DNA of 64,000 nt from Oceanibium sediminis (GCF_003265325.1 NZ_QGNX01000008.1:1-64000); one strand, 5' to 3'. Shown: positions 36,713 through 46,099, counted from the stretch's first letter. Program-made: numbers and translations. Notes: generated from the sequence alone by a model not told the origin.

Positions 36713-36877
36713 ATGAACGCGATCATCAACACGCTGAAAACTTCCGCAAGGAAGCGCCGTGCCTACAACCGCACCGTTGCCGCGCTGTCGGCCATGAACA
36801 TCGATACCCGCCTCGACCTGGACATCTACGAAGGCGATATCCGCAAGATTGCCCGCAACGCCGTGTACGGCGCATGA
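36713..36877 (+). CDS. Small basic DUF1127-type protein
   Basis: This 54-residue basic protein (KTSARKRRAYNRTV, then DTRLDLDIYEGDIRKIARNA, ending VYGA) fits the DUF1127 pattern of an Arg-rich helix followed by a DLDI segment and a C-terminal R-x-AVYG. In Rhodobacter sphaeroides a DUF1127 protein, CcaF1, is an RNA-binding protein linked to stress-induced small RNAs; other members act in phosphate and carbon metabolism. I prefer ATG 36713 because AAGGG lies nine bases before it; ATG 36704 abuts that site. It sits between the ABC ATPase and a convergent binding-protein gene. Confidence 0.75.
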   Translation: MNAIINTLKTSARKRRAYNRTVAALSAMNIDTRLDLDIYEGDIRKIARNAVYGA

Positions 36878-36931
36878 GCGAGCAGAGGTCCGGGATCGGC
36901 CGGCCAAAGGCTTCCACGCCAAAACGAGATT

Positions 36932-36968
36932 GAAACGGGCTTGCATCATGCAGGCCCGTTTCGCGTTT
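36932..36968. terminator. Hairpin terminator between the DUF1127 gene and the convergent binding-protein gene
   Basis: GAAACGGGC (36932-36940) and GCCCGTTTC (36954-36962) form a perfect nine-base stem with further pairing (TGCA/TGCA) inside, followed by GCGTTT. It lies 54 bases after the DUF1127 stop and about 80 bases beyond the end of the convergent gene, so it may work in both directions. The T tract is short. Confidence 0.65.
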
Positions 36969-37046
36969 AAGCCCCCCGTGTCAGCCCACGTATAGGCCCC
37001 ACAAGGGCATAGGCAGGGGGCCGCAAAGCCCCCCGCCCTTGTCAGA

Positions 37047-38654
37047 TCAGGCGAACCACCAGCGGTGATAGCCGCGCGCGCCGTCCAGCTCCCAGTTCGA
37101 GGCGATGTTTTCCTCGTGCATGACGTTGTCGCGCCGCGCCATCGTCCGGTTGCGGAAGAAGGGCACGATCGTGCCCCCGTCATCGCGGCAGAGCGTATGC
37201 ATCTCGGTGTACATCTCCTGGCGCTTGGCGTCGTCCAGTTCCGCCTTGGCCAGCAGCAGCAGTTCGTTGAACCGCTCGTTCTGCCAGTGGCTTTCGTTCC
37301 AGGCGGCGTCGGACTTGTAGGCGAGCGAGTACATCACGTCCGGCGTCGGGCGTGCGCCCCACTGAACGAAGATGAACGGCTTCGTCAGCCAGACGTTGGA
37401 CCAGTAGCCGTCGTTCGGCTCGCGCACCACCTCGATGTCGATCCCGGCGGCCTTGGCCTGCTCGGAATAGAGCACGCACATGTCGACCGCGCCGGACATC
37501 ACCGAATCCGCCGCAGAAAGGCTGACCTTCAGGTTCTCCATCCCTGCTTCCTTCAGGTGGAACTTCGCCTTGTCGGGATCGTACTGGCGCTGCTCCAGGT
37601 CTGCCCAATAGGGCAGCGAGGGCGCGATCGGATGGTCGTTCCCGATGGAGCCATACCCGAAAAGGATCTTCTGAATGATCTCTTCGCGGTTGATCGCGTA
37701 TTTCAGCGCCAGGCGCACGTTCACGTCGTTGAAGGGCTCCACGTCGCAGAACATCGGCAGCGTTACATGGCTGCCCGAGGGCACGTCGTCGATCAAGATG
37801 CCCGGCGCGCGGGTAAGAAGGCCCACGGTCTTCAGGTCGACGTCGGTGATCGCGTCGATGTCGCCGGTAATCAGCGCGGTCTGACGGGCGTTGGCGTCGT
37901 TCAGAACGACCATTTCGACCGCGTCGAACCAGGCGCCTTCGCGGTGCCAGCCGTCGTGGCGCTCAAGCTGGGTGCGCACACCCGGCTCATGCGCGACGAT
38001 CTTGTAGGGGCCGGTGCCGTCCTGCGTGTCGAAGATCGCGTTGCCCGACCCGTCCGAGGGCAGCATCACGAGGTGATAGTCCGACAGAAGATATGGCAGA
38101 TCGGCGTTGCCCGAGCGCAACTTGATGATCACGGCGTTGTCGCCATCGGCGACCACGTCGGTCACATCCGCCAGCAGCGCCTTCGCGGCGGAGGTGGTGT
38201 CATCGCCACGGTGATGGTTGAGCGAGGCGATCACGTCGTCCACGGTCAGGCTCTTGCCGCTGTGGAAGGTCACGTCCGGGGCCAGCTCGAAGCGCCACTC
38301 GGAGGCGTCGTCGGACGCGGACCAGCTTGAGGCGACGTCGGGTCCAAGCTCGTTCGTGTTGGTGATTTCGGTCAGGAAACTGCGGTGACAATGGGCCAGC
38401 TGGATTTCGAACACGGAGTCGTACTGCCCCGGGTCCATGCTGTCGGACGTGTTGCCGTCGTGCACACCGACGCGGAACGTCCCGCCCCTCTTGGGGGTCT
38501 GGGCTGCGACCTTGCTTGCCCACATGGTCGACGCGGCGGCTACACCTGCGCCAGTCGCCATCATGCCTTCCATGAAACCACGACGCCCGATGCGCTTGTT
38601 GCGCGCGGCCGACATGATGTCCGCCACAATTTTATCGGTTTCTCTGTCGCTCAT
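37047..38654 (-). CDS. Tat-exported ABC transporter substrate-binding protein (family 5), copy 1
   Basis: This 535-residue SBP_bac_5 protein captures the ligand for the neighbouring importer. A twin-arginine signal is visible (KRIGRRGFMEG, then a hydrophobic stretch ending near WASKVAAQ), so it should fold in the cytoplasm before export. The mature part has PDVTFHSGKSLTVDDVIASL, DGTGPYKIV and VRLALKYAINREEI, typical of the family. It is on the opposite strand to the permease operon and divergent from a second binding-protein gene. The ligand is unknown. Confidence 0.92.
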   Translation of the reverse strand: MSDRETDKIVADIMSAARNKRIGRRGFMEGMMATGAGVAAASTMWASKVAAQTPKRGGTFRVGVHDGNTSDSMDPGQYDSVFEIQLAHCHRSFLTEITNTNELGPDVASSWSASDDASEWRFELAPDVTFHSGKSLTVDDVIASLNHHRGDDTTSAAKALLADVTDVVADGDNAVIIKLRSGNADLPYLLSDYHLVMLPSDGSGNAIFDTQDGTGPYKIVAHEPGVRTQLERHDGWHREGAWFDAVEMVVLNDANARQTALITGDIDAITDVDLKTVGLLTRAPGILIDDVPSGSHVTLPMFCDVEPFNDVNVRLALKYAINREEIIQKILFGYGSIGNDHPIAPSLPYWADLEQRQYDPDKAKFHLKEAGMENLKVSLSAADSVMSGAVDMCVLYSEQAKAAGIDIEVVREPNDGYWSNVWLTKPFIFVQWGARPTPDVMYSLAYKSDAAWNESHWQNERFNELLLLAKAELDDAKRQEMYTEMHTLCRDDGGTIVPFFRNRTMARRDNVMHEENIASNWELDGARGYHRWWFA

Positions 38655-38939
38655 ATTACCTCCCGAGGTATGTATTTCGTCCGCTACAGCCTACCTGACT
38701 GATCAAGGATTGGAAGGTCAGACTTCCCCGAGTTCCAGTTCACGACAAATTCATCCGCTGTACGATAGGTTTCGGGCGGTTGCGTCCGCCCATTCTGCGC
38801 ACCGGCGCGCGGCCTGCAATCATCGGCGCAAGCGGCGGGCCGGGCGTCGTCATGATTGATGTGGCCACGCGGCGGCGCTATGGCTGGTGGGATCAGGGTC
38901 ACGCCACCCGCACATCGCCATTACCTCGGGATATCAGCT

Positions 38940-40583
38940 TTGGCCAAATCGCATCGCACCCGCCATCCGTTACTGCCCTCACCACCGCACGCTGGGGACG
39001 AACTGTCGAGGCGGGAGTTCCTGGCAACGGCCACCGCCCTCGGGATGAGCGCGTCGGCCGCCTATGGCGCGCTGGGCCTGGCCTTGCCCGGCCGCGCCCG
39101 CGCGCAGGACGCCGCTCCGACGGCGGCGACGCTGCGCTGCCAGATGCCCGTCTTCGACATCGGCGATCCGCGGCTGTTCGACTGGCCCGAGATGGGCAAC
39201 GTCGCGCGAGGCCTGGTCGAGAACCTGGTGCGCTACACCCCCGATTTCACCCTGGAGCCCTGGCTGCTCGAAGGTTGGGACGTGTCCGAGGACGCGATGC
39301 GCTACACCCTGCGGCTGCGCCCCGGCGTGCAATGGTCCAACGGCGATCCGTTCACCGCCAAGGACGTGGCCTACAACCTGACCCGCTGGTGCGACCGCTC
39401 GTTGCCCGGCAACTCCATGGCCGACCGCATGAGCGCACTGATCGATCCCGCCACCGGCCAGCTCGCCACCGGCGCGATCGAGGTCACCGATGAGCTGACC
39501 CTCGTGCTGATCCTGCGCGCGGCGGACATCACCCTGATCCCCAGCATGGCGGATTACCCCGCGCTGATCGTGCACCCGGGTTTCGACGCCGCCGGCGCGA
39601 ACCTCAGTGCGACCCCGATCGGCACCGGCCCCTACATGCTGAGCAGCGTCACCCCCGGCGTCAGCGCCGTGCTGGAGCGGCGCGCGGGCTGGTGGGGCGG
39701 CGAGGTTCCGATCGAGCGGATCGAGTATGTCGATCTCGGAACCGATCCGGCCGATTTCATCGCCGCCTTCGAAAGCGGTGCGATCGACATGTGCGACGAC
39801 AGCACCGGCCCGTTCGTGGAACTGTTCGACAGCCTCGGCCTGATCCGCGAGGAGGTGCTTTCCGGCGCCACGCTCGTCGCGCGGGTGAACCGCACGACCG
39901 CCCCGGAAGAGGCCGGGTACACCGACGTGCGCGTGCGCCGTGCGCTGGCCCTTGCCGTGGACAACGCGGTGGTGCTGGAACTCGGCTACGCAAACCTCGG
40001 TGCGGTGGCCGAGAACCACCATGTCGGTCCGATGCACCCCGATTACGCGGATATCGGCCCGCCCCCGGTGGACCCGACGCGCGCGTTTTCCCTGATCGAG
40101 GAAGCGGGCGTCGCCGATTACGAGCATGAGCTGATCTCCGTCGATGACGACTGGAACCGCGCCACCGCCGACGCCATCGCCGCGCAGTTGCGCGACGCCG
40201 GGATCAAGCTGCGCCGCACGATCCTGCCCGGCGCGCAGTTCTGGGCGGACTGGCGCACCCATCCGTTTTCCTGCTCGGCCTGGGGCATGCGCCCCATGGG
40301 CGTGCAGGTGCTGAGGCTGGCCTACACGTCGGACGGGATGTGGAACGAAACCGGTTTCGCCGACGCCTCCTTCGATGCCCGGCTTGCCGACGCGCTTGGC
40401 ACCGTCGCGCCGGAAGAGCGGCGCGCGATCATGGCCGAGCTGGAGCAGATGCTGCGCGAAGACGGCACGATCATCCAGCCCTACTGGCGCAAGCTGTTCC
40501 TGCACCACACCGACCGGGTGCAGGGCGTGCGCCGCCACCCGACGGACGAGCATCACCACGATCTCTGGTCGCTTGCCGCATGA
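38940..40583 (+). CDS. Tat-exported ABC transporter substrate-binding protein (family 5), copy 2
   Basis: This second SBP_bac_5 protein (547 residues from TTG 38940) has a twin-arginine signal [13 protein letters not shown] followed by a hydrophobic stretch ending near GRARAQ. Core motifs are [28 protein letters not shown] and [16 protein letters not shown]. The frame extends to 38856; I prefer TTG 38940 because it gives a compact leader, but no strong ribosome site decides it. It shares layout with copy 1 but the proteins are clearly diverged. Its stop overlaps the ATG of the next gene. Confidence 0.85.
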   Translation: MAKSHRTRHPLLPSPPHAGDELSRREFLATATALGMSASAAYGALGLALPGRARAQDAAPTAATLRCQMPVFDIGDPRLFDWPEMGNVARGLVENLVRYTPDFTLEPWLLEGWDVSEDAMRYTLRLRPGVQWSNGDPFTAKDVAYNLTRWCDRSLPGNSMADRMSALIDPATGQLATGAIEVTDELTLVLILRAADITLIPSMADYPALIVHPGFDAAGANLSATPIGTGPYMLSSVTPGVSAVLERRAGWWGGEVPIERIEYVDLGTDPADFIAAFESGAIDMCDDSTGPFVELFDSLGLIREEVLSGATLVARVNRTTAPEEAGYTDVRVRRALALAVDNAVVLELGYANLGAVAENHHVGPMHPDYADIGPPPVDPTRAFSLIEEAGVADYEHELISVDDDWNRATADAIAAQLRDAGIKLRRTILPGAQFWADWRTHPFSCSAWGMRPMGVQVLRLAYTSDGMWNETGFADASFDARLADALGTVAPEERRAIMAELEQMLREDGTIIQPYWRKLFLHHTDRVQGVRRHPTDEHHHDLWSLAA

Positions 40584-41143
40584 GGGGGCGGGCGCGCCTC
40601 TCGCTGATCCTTCTGGGTCTTCTGAGCAGCGCGCCCCCGCTTTCCGCGACAACGATCGGCGGCGGTGTGACCGGCGGCGGCGGCGGCGGTGAGTTCCGCC
40701 TGCTGGATGCGCGCGACGGGCTTGTCGTCGGGCGCAACGCGCAGCAGAGCCCCGACCTCCATGCCTTTGACGAGGATCAGAATATCCTGATCGAACAGGA
40801 TATCGCGGTGGATATCGGCGCTTACGGGCTGACCATCCCGGCGGGCTCCGTCGTTGCCAGTCACTACGTTTTCTTCGATCCCGCAGGGCCGATGCGCCAG
40901 GCGGGCTATGTGGAATTCGACGCGCCGATCCTTGGCATCGCGACCAGCCAGCGCACCATGGCGGCGACGGATTTCCTGGCCAACACGGATGTCACCTACC
41001 TCAACCCGCGCCTGCGGGGGTTGGAAAGCCGTGACATGGTCTGGATCGATACCGAGAACCCGTTCCGCGTCCGGGTCCTGTGGAGCGCCTCTTCCCCCGG
41101 GGATTACATCCGGGTGTTCACCTCGAAAAGCCCCGGGGTCTGA
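40580..41143 (+). CDS. Secreted protein of unknown function
   Basis: This 187-residue protein begins with a Sec-type signal peptide ([20 protein letters not shown]), then a glycine-rich linker ([11 protein letters not shown]) and a beta-rich region with [15 protein letters not shown] and [20 protein letters not shown] recognise no family. The ATG overlaps the TGA of the second binding-protein gene, suggesting translational coupling and a link to the uptake locus. It is followed by the bioY terminator on the other strand. Confidence 0.7.
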   Translation: MRGRARLSLILLGLLSSAPPLSATTIGGGVTGGGGGGEFRLLDARDGLVVGRNAQQSPDLHAFDEDQNILIEQDIAVDIGAYGLTIPAGSVVASHYVFFDPAGPMRQAGYVEFDAPILGIATSQRTMAATDFLANTDVTYLNPRLRGLESRDMVWIDTENPFRVRVLWSASSPGDYIRVFTSKSPGV

Positions 41144-41146
41144 ACG

Positions 41147-41176
41147 AAAAACCGCCGCGCAAAGGGTGCGCGGCGG
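41147..41176 (-). terminator. Rho-independent terminator of bioY
   Basis: A perfect nine-base stem CCGCCGCGC / GCGCGGCGG with a seven-base loop is followed on the minus strand by TTTTT. It lies about 30 bases beyond the bioY stop and also just after the end of the convergent secreted-protein gene. Confidence 0.85.
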
Positions 41177-41207
41177 CGGTAAACCTTGTCAGGTCCGCAG
41201 GGTGGCG

Positions 41208-41843
41208 TCAGGTGCGGGCCTTGCCCACCAGCTTCCAGGCCAGCGGCAGCAGCAGCGCCGCGAGGCCCAGCTTCAGCGCATCGCCGATCATGTAAGGCGT
41301 CACGCCCCAGGCCAGGGTCTGATCCCAGGCGGTGGCGAACTGGGCGGCGTTGAACAGCCCACCGTCCACCAGCGTGTAGAGCCAGGGCACACCGAGCGCA
41401 TATATCACCACGTTGCCGAGCAGCATCGCCGCGCCCATCTTCACCACGCTCTTGTCCCAGCCGCGCCGGGCCAGTGCGCCGAGCAGCATGACCGCCAGCA
41501 CGTAACCGGCCAGGAAGCCCCCGGTGCCGCCCATCATGTAGGCGAGCCCGTTCACCGACGACGACGACGAAGCAAACACATCGTAGCCAAGCGCGCCGAT
41601 CAGCATGTAGCCGAGGATCGTCACCAGCCCAAGTCGCATCCCGTAGGCCGCGCCGATCGTCAGAACAGCGAAGGTCCCCATGGTGATCGGCACCGGCGAC
41701 GGCCACATCGGCACGCTGATCTTGGCCGCAACGGCAAGCGCCGCGATACCGCCCGCGACAAGGGCGGCGCGCTTCGCCCAAAGGGCAGCGCCGCTGGTCG
41801 GGCCGAGGTCGGCCAGAACGCGGTCATTGATGGCAATACTCAT
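41208..41843 (-). CDS. bioY: Biotin transporter BioY
   Basis: BioY is the substrate-binding membrane subunit of biotin ECF transporters. The 211-residue protein has about six hydrophobic helices and the family segments VPMWPSPVPITMGTFAVL, GAAYGMRLG, YMMGGTGGFLAGYVLA and WDQTLAWGVTPYMIGDALK. No bioM or bioN energy subunits are adjacent; solitary BioY proteins are known to work alone or borrow others. A GGAGGG ribosome site precedes the start. I found no BioR-type palindrome upstream. Confidence 0.93.
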   Translation of the reverse strand: MSIAINDRVLADLGPTSGAALWAKRAALVAGGIAALAVAAKISVPMWPSPVPITMGTFAVLTIGAAYGMRLGLVTILGYMLIGALGYDVFASSSSSVNGLAYMMGGTGGFLAGYVLAVMLLGALARRGWDKSVVKMGAAMLLGNVVIYALGVPWLYTLVDGGLFNAAQFATAWDQTLAWGVTPYMIGDALKLGLAALLLPLAWKLVGKART

Positions 41844-41913
41844 GGGGTTTTCCCTCCTGCTCTTGGCATATGGCTTTGGTTTTGCACCCTGACCTGCAAG
41901 GTTGCAAGGGCGA

Positions 41914-42330
41914 TCATCCGTCCGGGCGATAAGTCGAGGTCATCGTGTAGTCCTTGCGCGGGCCGCGCACGGTCCAGACCGCGCGCCACGCGGGCCAGTC
42001 CCGGAAATCATAGTGAACGTGGTAGTCGTCCGGGGCGCAGTGATGACGCGCCTCGGGGGTGGCCGCATCGGCGGGCACCTCGTGAAACGGGCGCATGTCC
42101 GGGAAACGGATGATCAATGTCCCGCCGTCCTGCGCCCAATGGTAGCTTTGGCGCGCCTCCATCGGGGCGGCGTCGCCCAAGGTCAGCAAACCGTGCTCGG
42201 CATAGTGCAGGCCCTTCTCATCCGCGCTGAAGCAGGCCTGACCGGTGAAACGCCCCGACGCCGCCGCACGGCGGTCCTCGATCACCCTCGCGATCCGCCA
42301 ATCTCCCAGAAAGCTCATAAGGTCAGGCAC
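41914..42330 (-). CDS. DUF6314 family protein
   Basis: This 138-residue soluble protein resembles DUF6314 proteins of Rhodobacteraceae: SFLGDWRIARVIEDR at the N terminus, DGGTLIIRFPDMRPFHEV, and CAPDDYHVHYDF with several histidines, ending in DYTMTSTYRP. Such beta-barrel-like proteins have no known role. GTG 42330 or ATG 42318 could be the start; neither has a clear ribosome site. It is just upstream of bioY on the same strand with a 70-base gap. Confidence 0.75.
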   Translation of the reverse strand: MPDLMSFLGDWRIARVIEDRRAAASGRFTGQACFSADEKGLHYAEHGLLTLGDAAPMEARQSYHWAQDGGTLIIRFPDMRPFHEVPADAATPEARHHCAPDDYHVHYDFRDWPAWRAVWTVRGPRKDYTMTSTYRPDG

Positions 42331-42496
42331 TTGTCAAACCACCTTCATATCCGCCCGCAACACCGCCACCCTTCTGGCGGCATCGTCGCGCGGGGCCACA
42401 TGCCACCTGTTGCCGCATATGCCCGCCCGTCCCTTGCCGCCATTGGCGCCGCAGTCTATGACGGCGCCACAGCGCACTCAAGCAAGGCTGATCCAA

Positions 42497-43798
42497 ATGA
42501 TCCCCAGATATTCCCGACCCGACATGGTGGCCATCTGGTCGCCCGAAACCAAGTTCCGCATCTGGTACGAGATCGAGGCACACGCCTGCGATGCGATGGC
42601 CGACCTCGGCGTGATCCCGAAGGAAAGCGCGGAAGCGGTGTGGAAAGCCAAGGACGTTGAGTTCGACGTCGCCCGCATCGACGAGATCGAGGCCGTGACC
42701 AAGCACGACGTCATCGCCTTCCTCACCCACCTGGCCGAGATCATCGGCAACGAGGAAGCGCGCTTCGTCCACCAGGGCATGACCAGCTCGGACGTGCTGG
42801 ACACCACGTTCAACGTACAGCTGGTGCGCGCCGCCGACATCCTGATCGCGGACATGGAGGGGCTGCTCGCCGCCCTGAAACGCCGCGCGCTGGAGCACAA
42901 GGACACGATCCGCATCGGGCGCAGCCACGGCATCCACGCCGAGCCGACGACCATGGGCCTGACCTTCGCCCGCTTCTACGCCGAGATGGACCGCAACCTC
43001 GAACGCCTGCGCGTCGCGCGCGCCGAAGTGGCCACGGGCGCGATTTCCGGCGCCGTCGGCACCTTCGCCAACATCGACCCTTCGGTCGAGGCGCATGTCT
43101 GTGAAAAACTGGGCCTGAAGCCCGAGCCGATCTCCACCCAGGTGATCCCGCGCGACCGTCACGCGGCGTTCTTCGCCGCCCTCGGCGTTGTAGGCAGCTC
43201 GATCGAGAATATCGCGACCGAAATCCGCCACATGCAGCGCACCGAGGTGCTGGAAGCGGAGGAGTTCTTCTCCAAGGGGCAGAAGGGCAGCTCTGCGATG
43301 CCCCACAAGCGCAACCCCGTGCTGACCGAGAACCTGACCGGCCTCGCGCGGCTGGTGCGCATGGCGGTGGTTCCGGCCATGGAAAACGTCGCCCTCTGGC
43401 ATGAGCGCGACATCAGCCATTCCAGCGTCGAGCGCAACATCGGCCCCGACACCACCGTGACGCTGGACTTCGCCCTGTCGCGCCTGACCAGTGTCGTGGA
43501 CAAGCTGGTGATCTATCCCGACAACATGATCGCCAACATGAACAAGTTCCGCGGCCTGGTGCATTCCCAGCGCGTACTGCTGGCGCTAACCCAGAAAGGC
43601 GTCAGCCGCGAGGATGCCTATACCCTGGTCCAGCGCAACGCCATGAAGGTCTGGGAGCAAGGCGCTGATTTCATGGAGGAACTCAAGGGCGACGCCGATG
43701 TGCGCGCGGTGATGAGCGAGGCAGAGATCGAAGAGAAATTCGACCTCGGTTATCACACCAAGCACGTGGACACGATCTTCGCGCGGGTCTTTTCCTGA
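42497..43798 (+). CDS. purB: Adenylosuccinate lyase
   Basis: PurB acts twice in purine synthesis, releasing fumarate from SAICAR and from adenylosuccinate. The 433-residue protein carries the catalytic histidine regions (RSHGIHAEPTTMG, HQGMTSSD) and the signature loop GSSAMPHKRNPVLTEN. I start at ATG 42497 (MIPRYSRPDMVAIW), which matches the family; the frame is open 252 bases upstream without similarity. purC, purS and purQ follow about 1.3 kb downstream, with unrelated genes between. Confidence 0.96.
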   Translation: MIPRYSRPDMVAIWSPETKFRIWYEIEAHACDAMADLGVIPKESAEAVWKAKDVEFDVARIDEIEAVTKHDVIAFLTHLAEIIGNEEARFVHQGMTSSDVLDTTFNVQLVRAADILIADMEGLLAALKRRALEHKDTIRIGRSHGIHAEPTTMGLTFARFYAEMDRNLERLRVARAEVATGAISGAVGTFANIDPSVEAHVCEKLGLKPEPISTQVIPRDRHAAFFAALGVVGSSIENIATEIRHMQRTEVLEAEEFFSKGQKGSSAMPHKRNPVLTENLTGLARLVRMAVVPAMENVALWHERDISHSSVERNIGPDTTVTLDFALSRLTSVVDKLVIYPDNMIANMNKFRGLVHSQRVLLALTQKGVSREDAYTLVQRNAMKVWEQGADFMEELKGDADVRAVMSEAEIEEKFDLGYHTKHVDTIFARVFS

Positions 43799-43842
43799 TC
43801 CCGATCGCGCGGCGCCCTTAGGCCCGCGCCCGTGAAAACCCG

Positions 43843-43876
43843 AAGGGCGCGTGAAACCATTTCACGCGCCCTTTCG
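43843..43876 (+). terminator. Hairpin terminator after purB
   Basis: A perfect 14-base stem AAGGGCGCGTGAAA / TTTCACGCGCCCTT encloses a three-base loop (43857-43859) and ends in TTTC. It lies 45 bases after the purB stop and 24 bases before the glutathione peroxidase start. Confidence 0.75.
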
Positions 43877-43899
43877 TATATCCTTCCAAGACGGAGGAT

Positions 43900-44424
43900 A
43901 TGATGCTGACACGACGGTTCGCCCTTGCCCTGCCCCTGCTCGCGCTGAGCCTGCCCGCCCTGGCGGCGGCGCCTGAGTTCACCTTCCCCTCGATTGACGG
44001 CGGCACGATCGATCTGGCCGCACTGCGCGGCAAGCCGGTGCTGGTGGTCAATACCGCCTCGCAATGCGCCTACACCCCCCAATACGACGCGCTTCAGGCC
44101 CTGCACGAGTCCTACGCCGGCCGCGCGACGGTGCTTGCCGTGCCATCGGACGATTTCGGCGGGCAGGAACTGGACGACGCAGCGGCGGTGAAGGAATTCT
44201 GCGAGGTCAATTTCGCCCTGACCCTGCCGATGACCGATATCCAGGTCGTGCGCGGCGCAGGGGCGCACCCCTTCTACGCCTGGGCGGCGGAACAGGGCGT
44301 CACGCCGAGCTGGAATTTCCACAAGATCCTGCTGGATTCAGAGGGGCGGATCGTCGCGGAGTTCAACTCCAACGTCCGGCCCGACAGCGCGCAGGTCCTG
44401 CGCGCGATAGACGCGGCGCTGTAA
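43900..44424 (+). CDS. Exported glutathione peroxidase-like thiol peroxidase
   Basis: This 174-residue protein has a short cleavable signal (RRFALALPLLALSLPALAA) and a thioredoxin-fold peroxidase domain. The active-site region reads NTASQCAYTPQYDALQAL with cysteine rather than selenocysteine, followed by VLAVPSDDFGGQE and SWNFHKILLD, which contains the conserved Trp. It probably detoxifies peroxides in the periplasm using thioredoxin-like donors. A GGAGG site sits before two consecutive ATG codons; either may be used. Confidence 0.92.
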   Translation: MMLTRRFALALPLLALSLPALAAAPEFTFPSIDGGTIDLAALRGKPVLVVNTASQCAYTPQYDALQALHESYAGRATVLAVPSDDFGGQELDDAAAVKEFCEVNFALTLPMTDIQVVRGAGAHPFYAWAAEQGVTPSWNFHKILLDSEGRIVAEFNSNVRPDSAQVLRAIDAAL

Positions 44425-44443
44425 TGCGCCGCTTCCGGCCCTG

Positions 44444-44605
44444 TCAGGATGCCGCGCCGTTGCGTCGGCAGCGTTCGGAACAATAGCGCACGCTGTCCCA
44501 GTCGCGGGCCCACTTCCTGCGCCAGGTGAATGGACGCCCGCAGGCGGCGCATGTCTTGCTGGGCAGGTTGGCGGGGTTGCGGAACCCCGCCTTGGGTTTA
44601 CTCAC
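44444..44605 (-). CDS. DUF2256 small zinc-ribbon protein
   Basis: This 53-residue protein was read directly from the minus strand. It matches DUF2256: a basic start, [20 protein letters not shown], then RYCSERCRR. The four cysteines (CAAC and CSERC pattern) suggest a zinc ribbon. It starts with GTG, eight bases inside the end of the upstream ATPase-inhibitor gene, so translation is probably coupled. Function is unknown; members are often next to cryptochrome/photolyase-type genes, but none is visible here. Confidence 0.85.
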   Translation of the reverse strand: MSKPKAGFRNPANLPSKTCAACGRPFTWRRKWARDWDSVRYCSERCRRNGAAS

Positions 44606-44918
44606 CCTTCTCCGTCAGGATCTGGTCCTTGGCGACAAGCATCAGCTCGGCCATCTTGGCGCGCAACTCGTCCTCTTCGACCATCTCGCCCAGGTCCGCG
44701 GCGACCTTGCGGTACACGTCCTCGTCCCCGGCTTCCTGGAAGTCCGCCTTGATCACTTCGCGCGCATAGGCATCCGCGTCATCCCCGGTCTTGCTCAGCA
44801 TTTCCGCGGCCCAGAGCCCGAGCAGCTTGTTGCGCCGCGCTTCGGCCTTGAATTGCATCTCCGCATCATGGGCGTATTTGTTCTCAAACGCTTTCTCACG
44901 ATCAGGGAAGTTTGACAT
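44598..44918 (-). CDS. F1-ATPase inhibitor zeta subunit (DUF1476)
   Basis: In Paracoccus denitrificans the zeta subunit binds F1 and blocks ATP hydrolysis. This 106-residue protein matches the family: [17 protein letters not shown] at the N terminus (the inhibitory helix), then [18 protein letters not shown] and a C-terminal helical bundle. I chose ATG 44918, eight bases after a GGAGG site, over GTG 44924. It is divergent from purC and overlaps the DUF2256 gene. ATP synthase genes are not in the window. Confidence 0.93.
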   Translation of the reverse strand: MSNFPDREKAFENKYAHDAEMQFKAEARRNKLLGLWAAEMLSKTGDDADAYAREVIKADFQEAGDEDVYRKVAADLGEMVEEDELRAKMAELMLVAKDQILTEKGE

Positions 44919-45068
44919 GGGCACAGCCTCCGGCCGGTAAAATGTTGACGTCGCAATCTATCTATTCGTGTGCCCGTCGCGCGGCAAGGGGGCGCGCCGC
45001 GAATCCTTGCCCCCACCGGCCGCATTGCCTATAGGCTAAGCTCAATTCCAGTTAACGGAGCATGGCCA

Positions 45069-45830
45069 ATGGCACGCCGCCGCATGATTTATGAGGGCAA
45101 GGCGAAGATCCTCTATGAAGGGCCCGAGCCCGACACGCTGATCCAGTACTTCAAGGACGACGCCACCGCCTACAACGCGGAAAAGCGCGATGTCATCGAA
45201 GGCAAGGGCGTGCTGAACAACCGACTGTCCGAGCATTTCATGACCGGACTGAACCAGATCGGTGTGCCGACCCACTTCATCAAACGCCTGAACATGCGCG
45301 AGCAACTCGTGCGCATGGTCGAGATCATCCCGCTTGAGGTGGTTGTGCGCAACGTCGCCGCGGGCTCCATGTCCAAGCGGCTCGGCGTGGACGAGGGCAC
45401 CGCCCTGCCCCGCCCGATCATCGAGTTCTACCTCAAGGACGACGCGCTCGGCGATCCGCTGGTCACCGAAGAGCATATCATCGCCTTCAACTGGGCCAGC
45501 CAGCAGGACGTGGACGACATGATCGCACTGGCGCTGCGCGTCAACGATTTCATGTCCGGCCTGATGTATGGCGTCGGCATTCGCCTGATCGACTTCAAGA
45601 TCGAGATCGGGCGCATCTTCGAAGGTGACTTCCAGCGCCTGATCGTCGCCGATGAAATCAGCCCCGACAGCTGCCGCCTGTGGGACATCGAAAGCGGTCA
45701 GAAGCTGGACAAGGACGTGTTCCGCCGCGATCTCGGCAACCTGGCCGACGCCTATACCGAGGTGGCCCGCCGCCTTGGCGTGCTGCCGCGCAACGGCTCC
45801 ACCGTGCCTGGTCCGAAACTCGTTCAGTAA
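45069..45830 (+). CDS. purC: SAICAR synthetase
   Basis: PurC condenses CAIR with aspartate in purine synthesis. The 253-residue protein has the ATP-loop [43 protein letters not shown] and [10 protein letters not shown], followed by [15 protein letters not shown]-like text ([15 protein letters not shown]). ATG 45069 ([10 protein letters not shown]) is chosen by family length. It begins the purC-purS-purQ cluster; purS starts 24 bases after its stop. Confidence 0.97.
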   Translation: MARRRMIYEGKAKILYEGPEPDTLIQYFKDDATAYNAEKRDVIEGKGVLNNRLSEHFMTGLNQIGVPTHFIKRLNMREQLVRMVEIIPLEVVVRNVAAGSMSKRLGVDEGTALPRPIIEFYLKDDALGDPLVTEEHIIAFNWASQQDVDDMIALALRVNDFMSGLMYGVGIRLIDFKIEIGRIFEGDFQRLIVADEISPDSCRLWDIESGQKLDKDVFRRDLGNLADAYTEVARRLGVLPRNGSTVPGPKLVQ

Positions 45831-45853
45831 CCTAAGAATACAAGGGAACGCGC

Positions 45854-46099
45854 ATGAAAGCCCGTGTCTATGTCACCCTGAAAAACGGCGTCCTGGATCC
45901 CCAGGGCGAAGCGGTGCGCCACGCGCTCGGCTCGCTCGGCTTCGAGGGGGTCACCGGCGTGCGCCAGGGCAAGGTCATGGACCTCGACCTCGAGGCGAGC
46001 GATGCTGCCGCCGCCGAAGCCGATGTCGCGAAGATGTGCGAGAAGCTGCTCGCCAACACGGTGATCGAGGATTACCGGATAGAGATCCTCGGCGCATGA
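45854..46099 (+). CDS. purS: FGAM synthase subunit PurS
   Basis: PurS is the small bridging subunit of the three-part FGAM synthase (PurS-PurL-PurQ). The 81-residue protein starts [20 protein letters not shown] and ends with VIEDYRIEI, as in the family. It overlaps purQ by an ATGA junction. Its presence implies a short PurL elsewhere in the genome; purL is not in this window. Confidence 0.96.
   Translation: MKARVYVTLKNGVLDPQGEAVRHALGSLGFEGVTGVRQGKVMDLDLEASDAAAAEADVAKMCEKLLANTVIEDYRIEILGA

Noticed and set aside
32853-41143. A genomic island or transferred segment around the ABC locus
   Set aside because: No integrase, tRNA target, direct-repeat ends or shift in codon style is visible; it reads as ordinary accessory chromosome.
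41844-41913. A BioR operator upstream of bioY
   Set aside because: I looked for a TTATAGA-type palindrome in the gap and its surroundings and did not find one.
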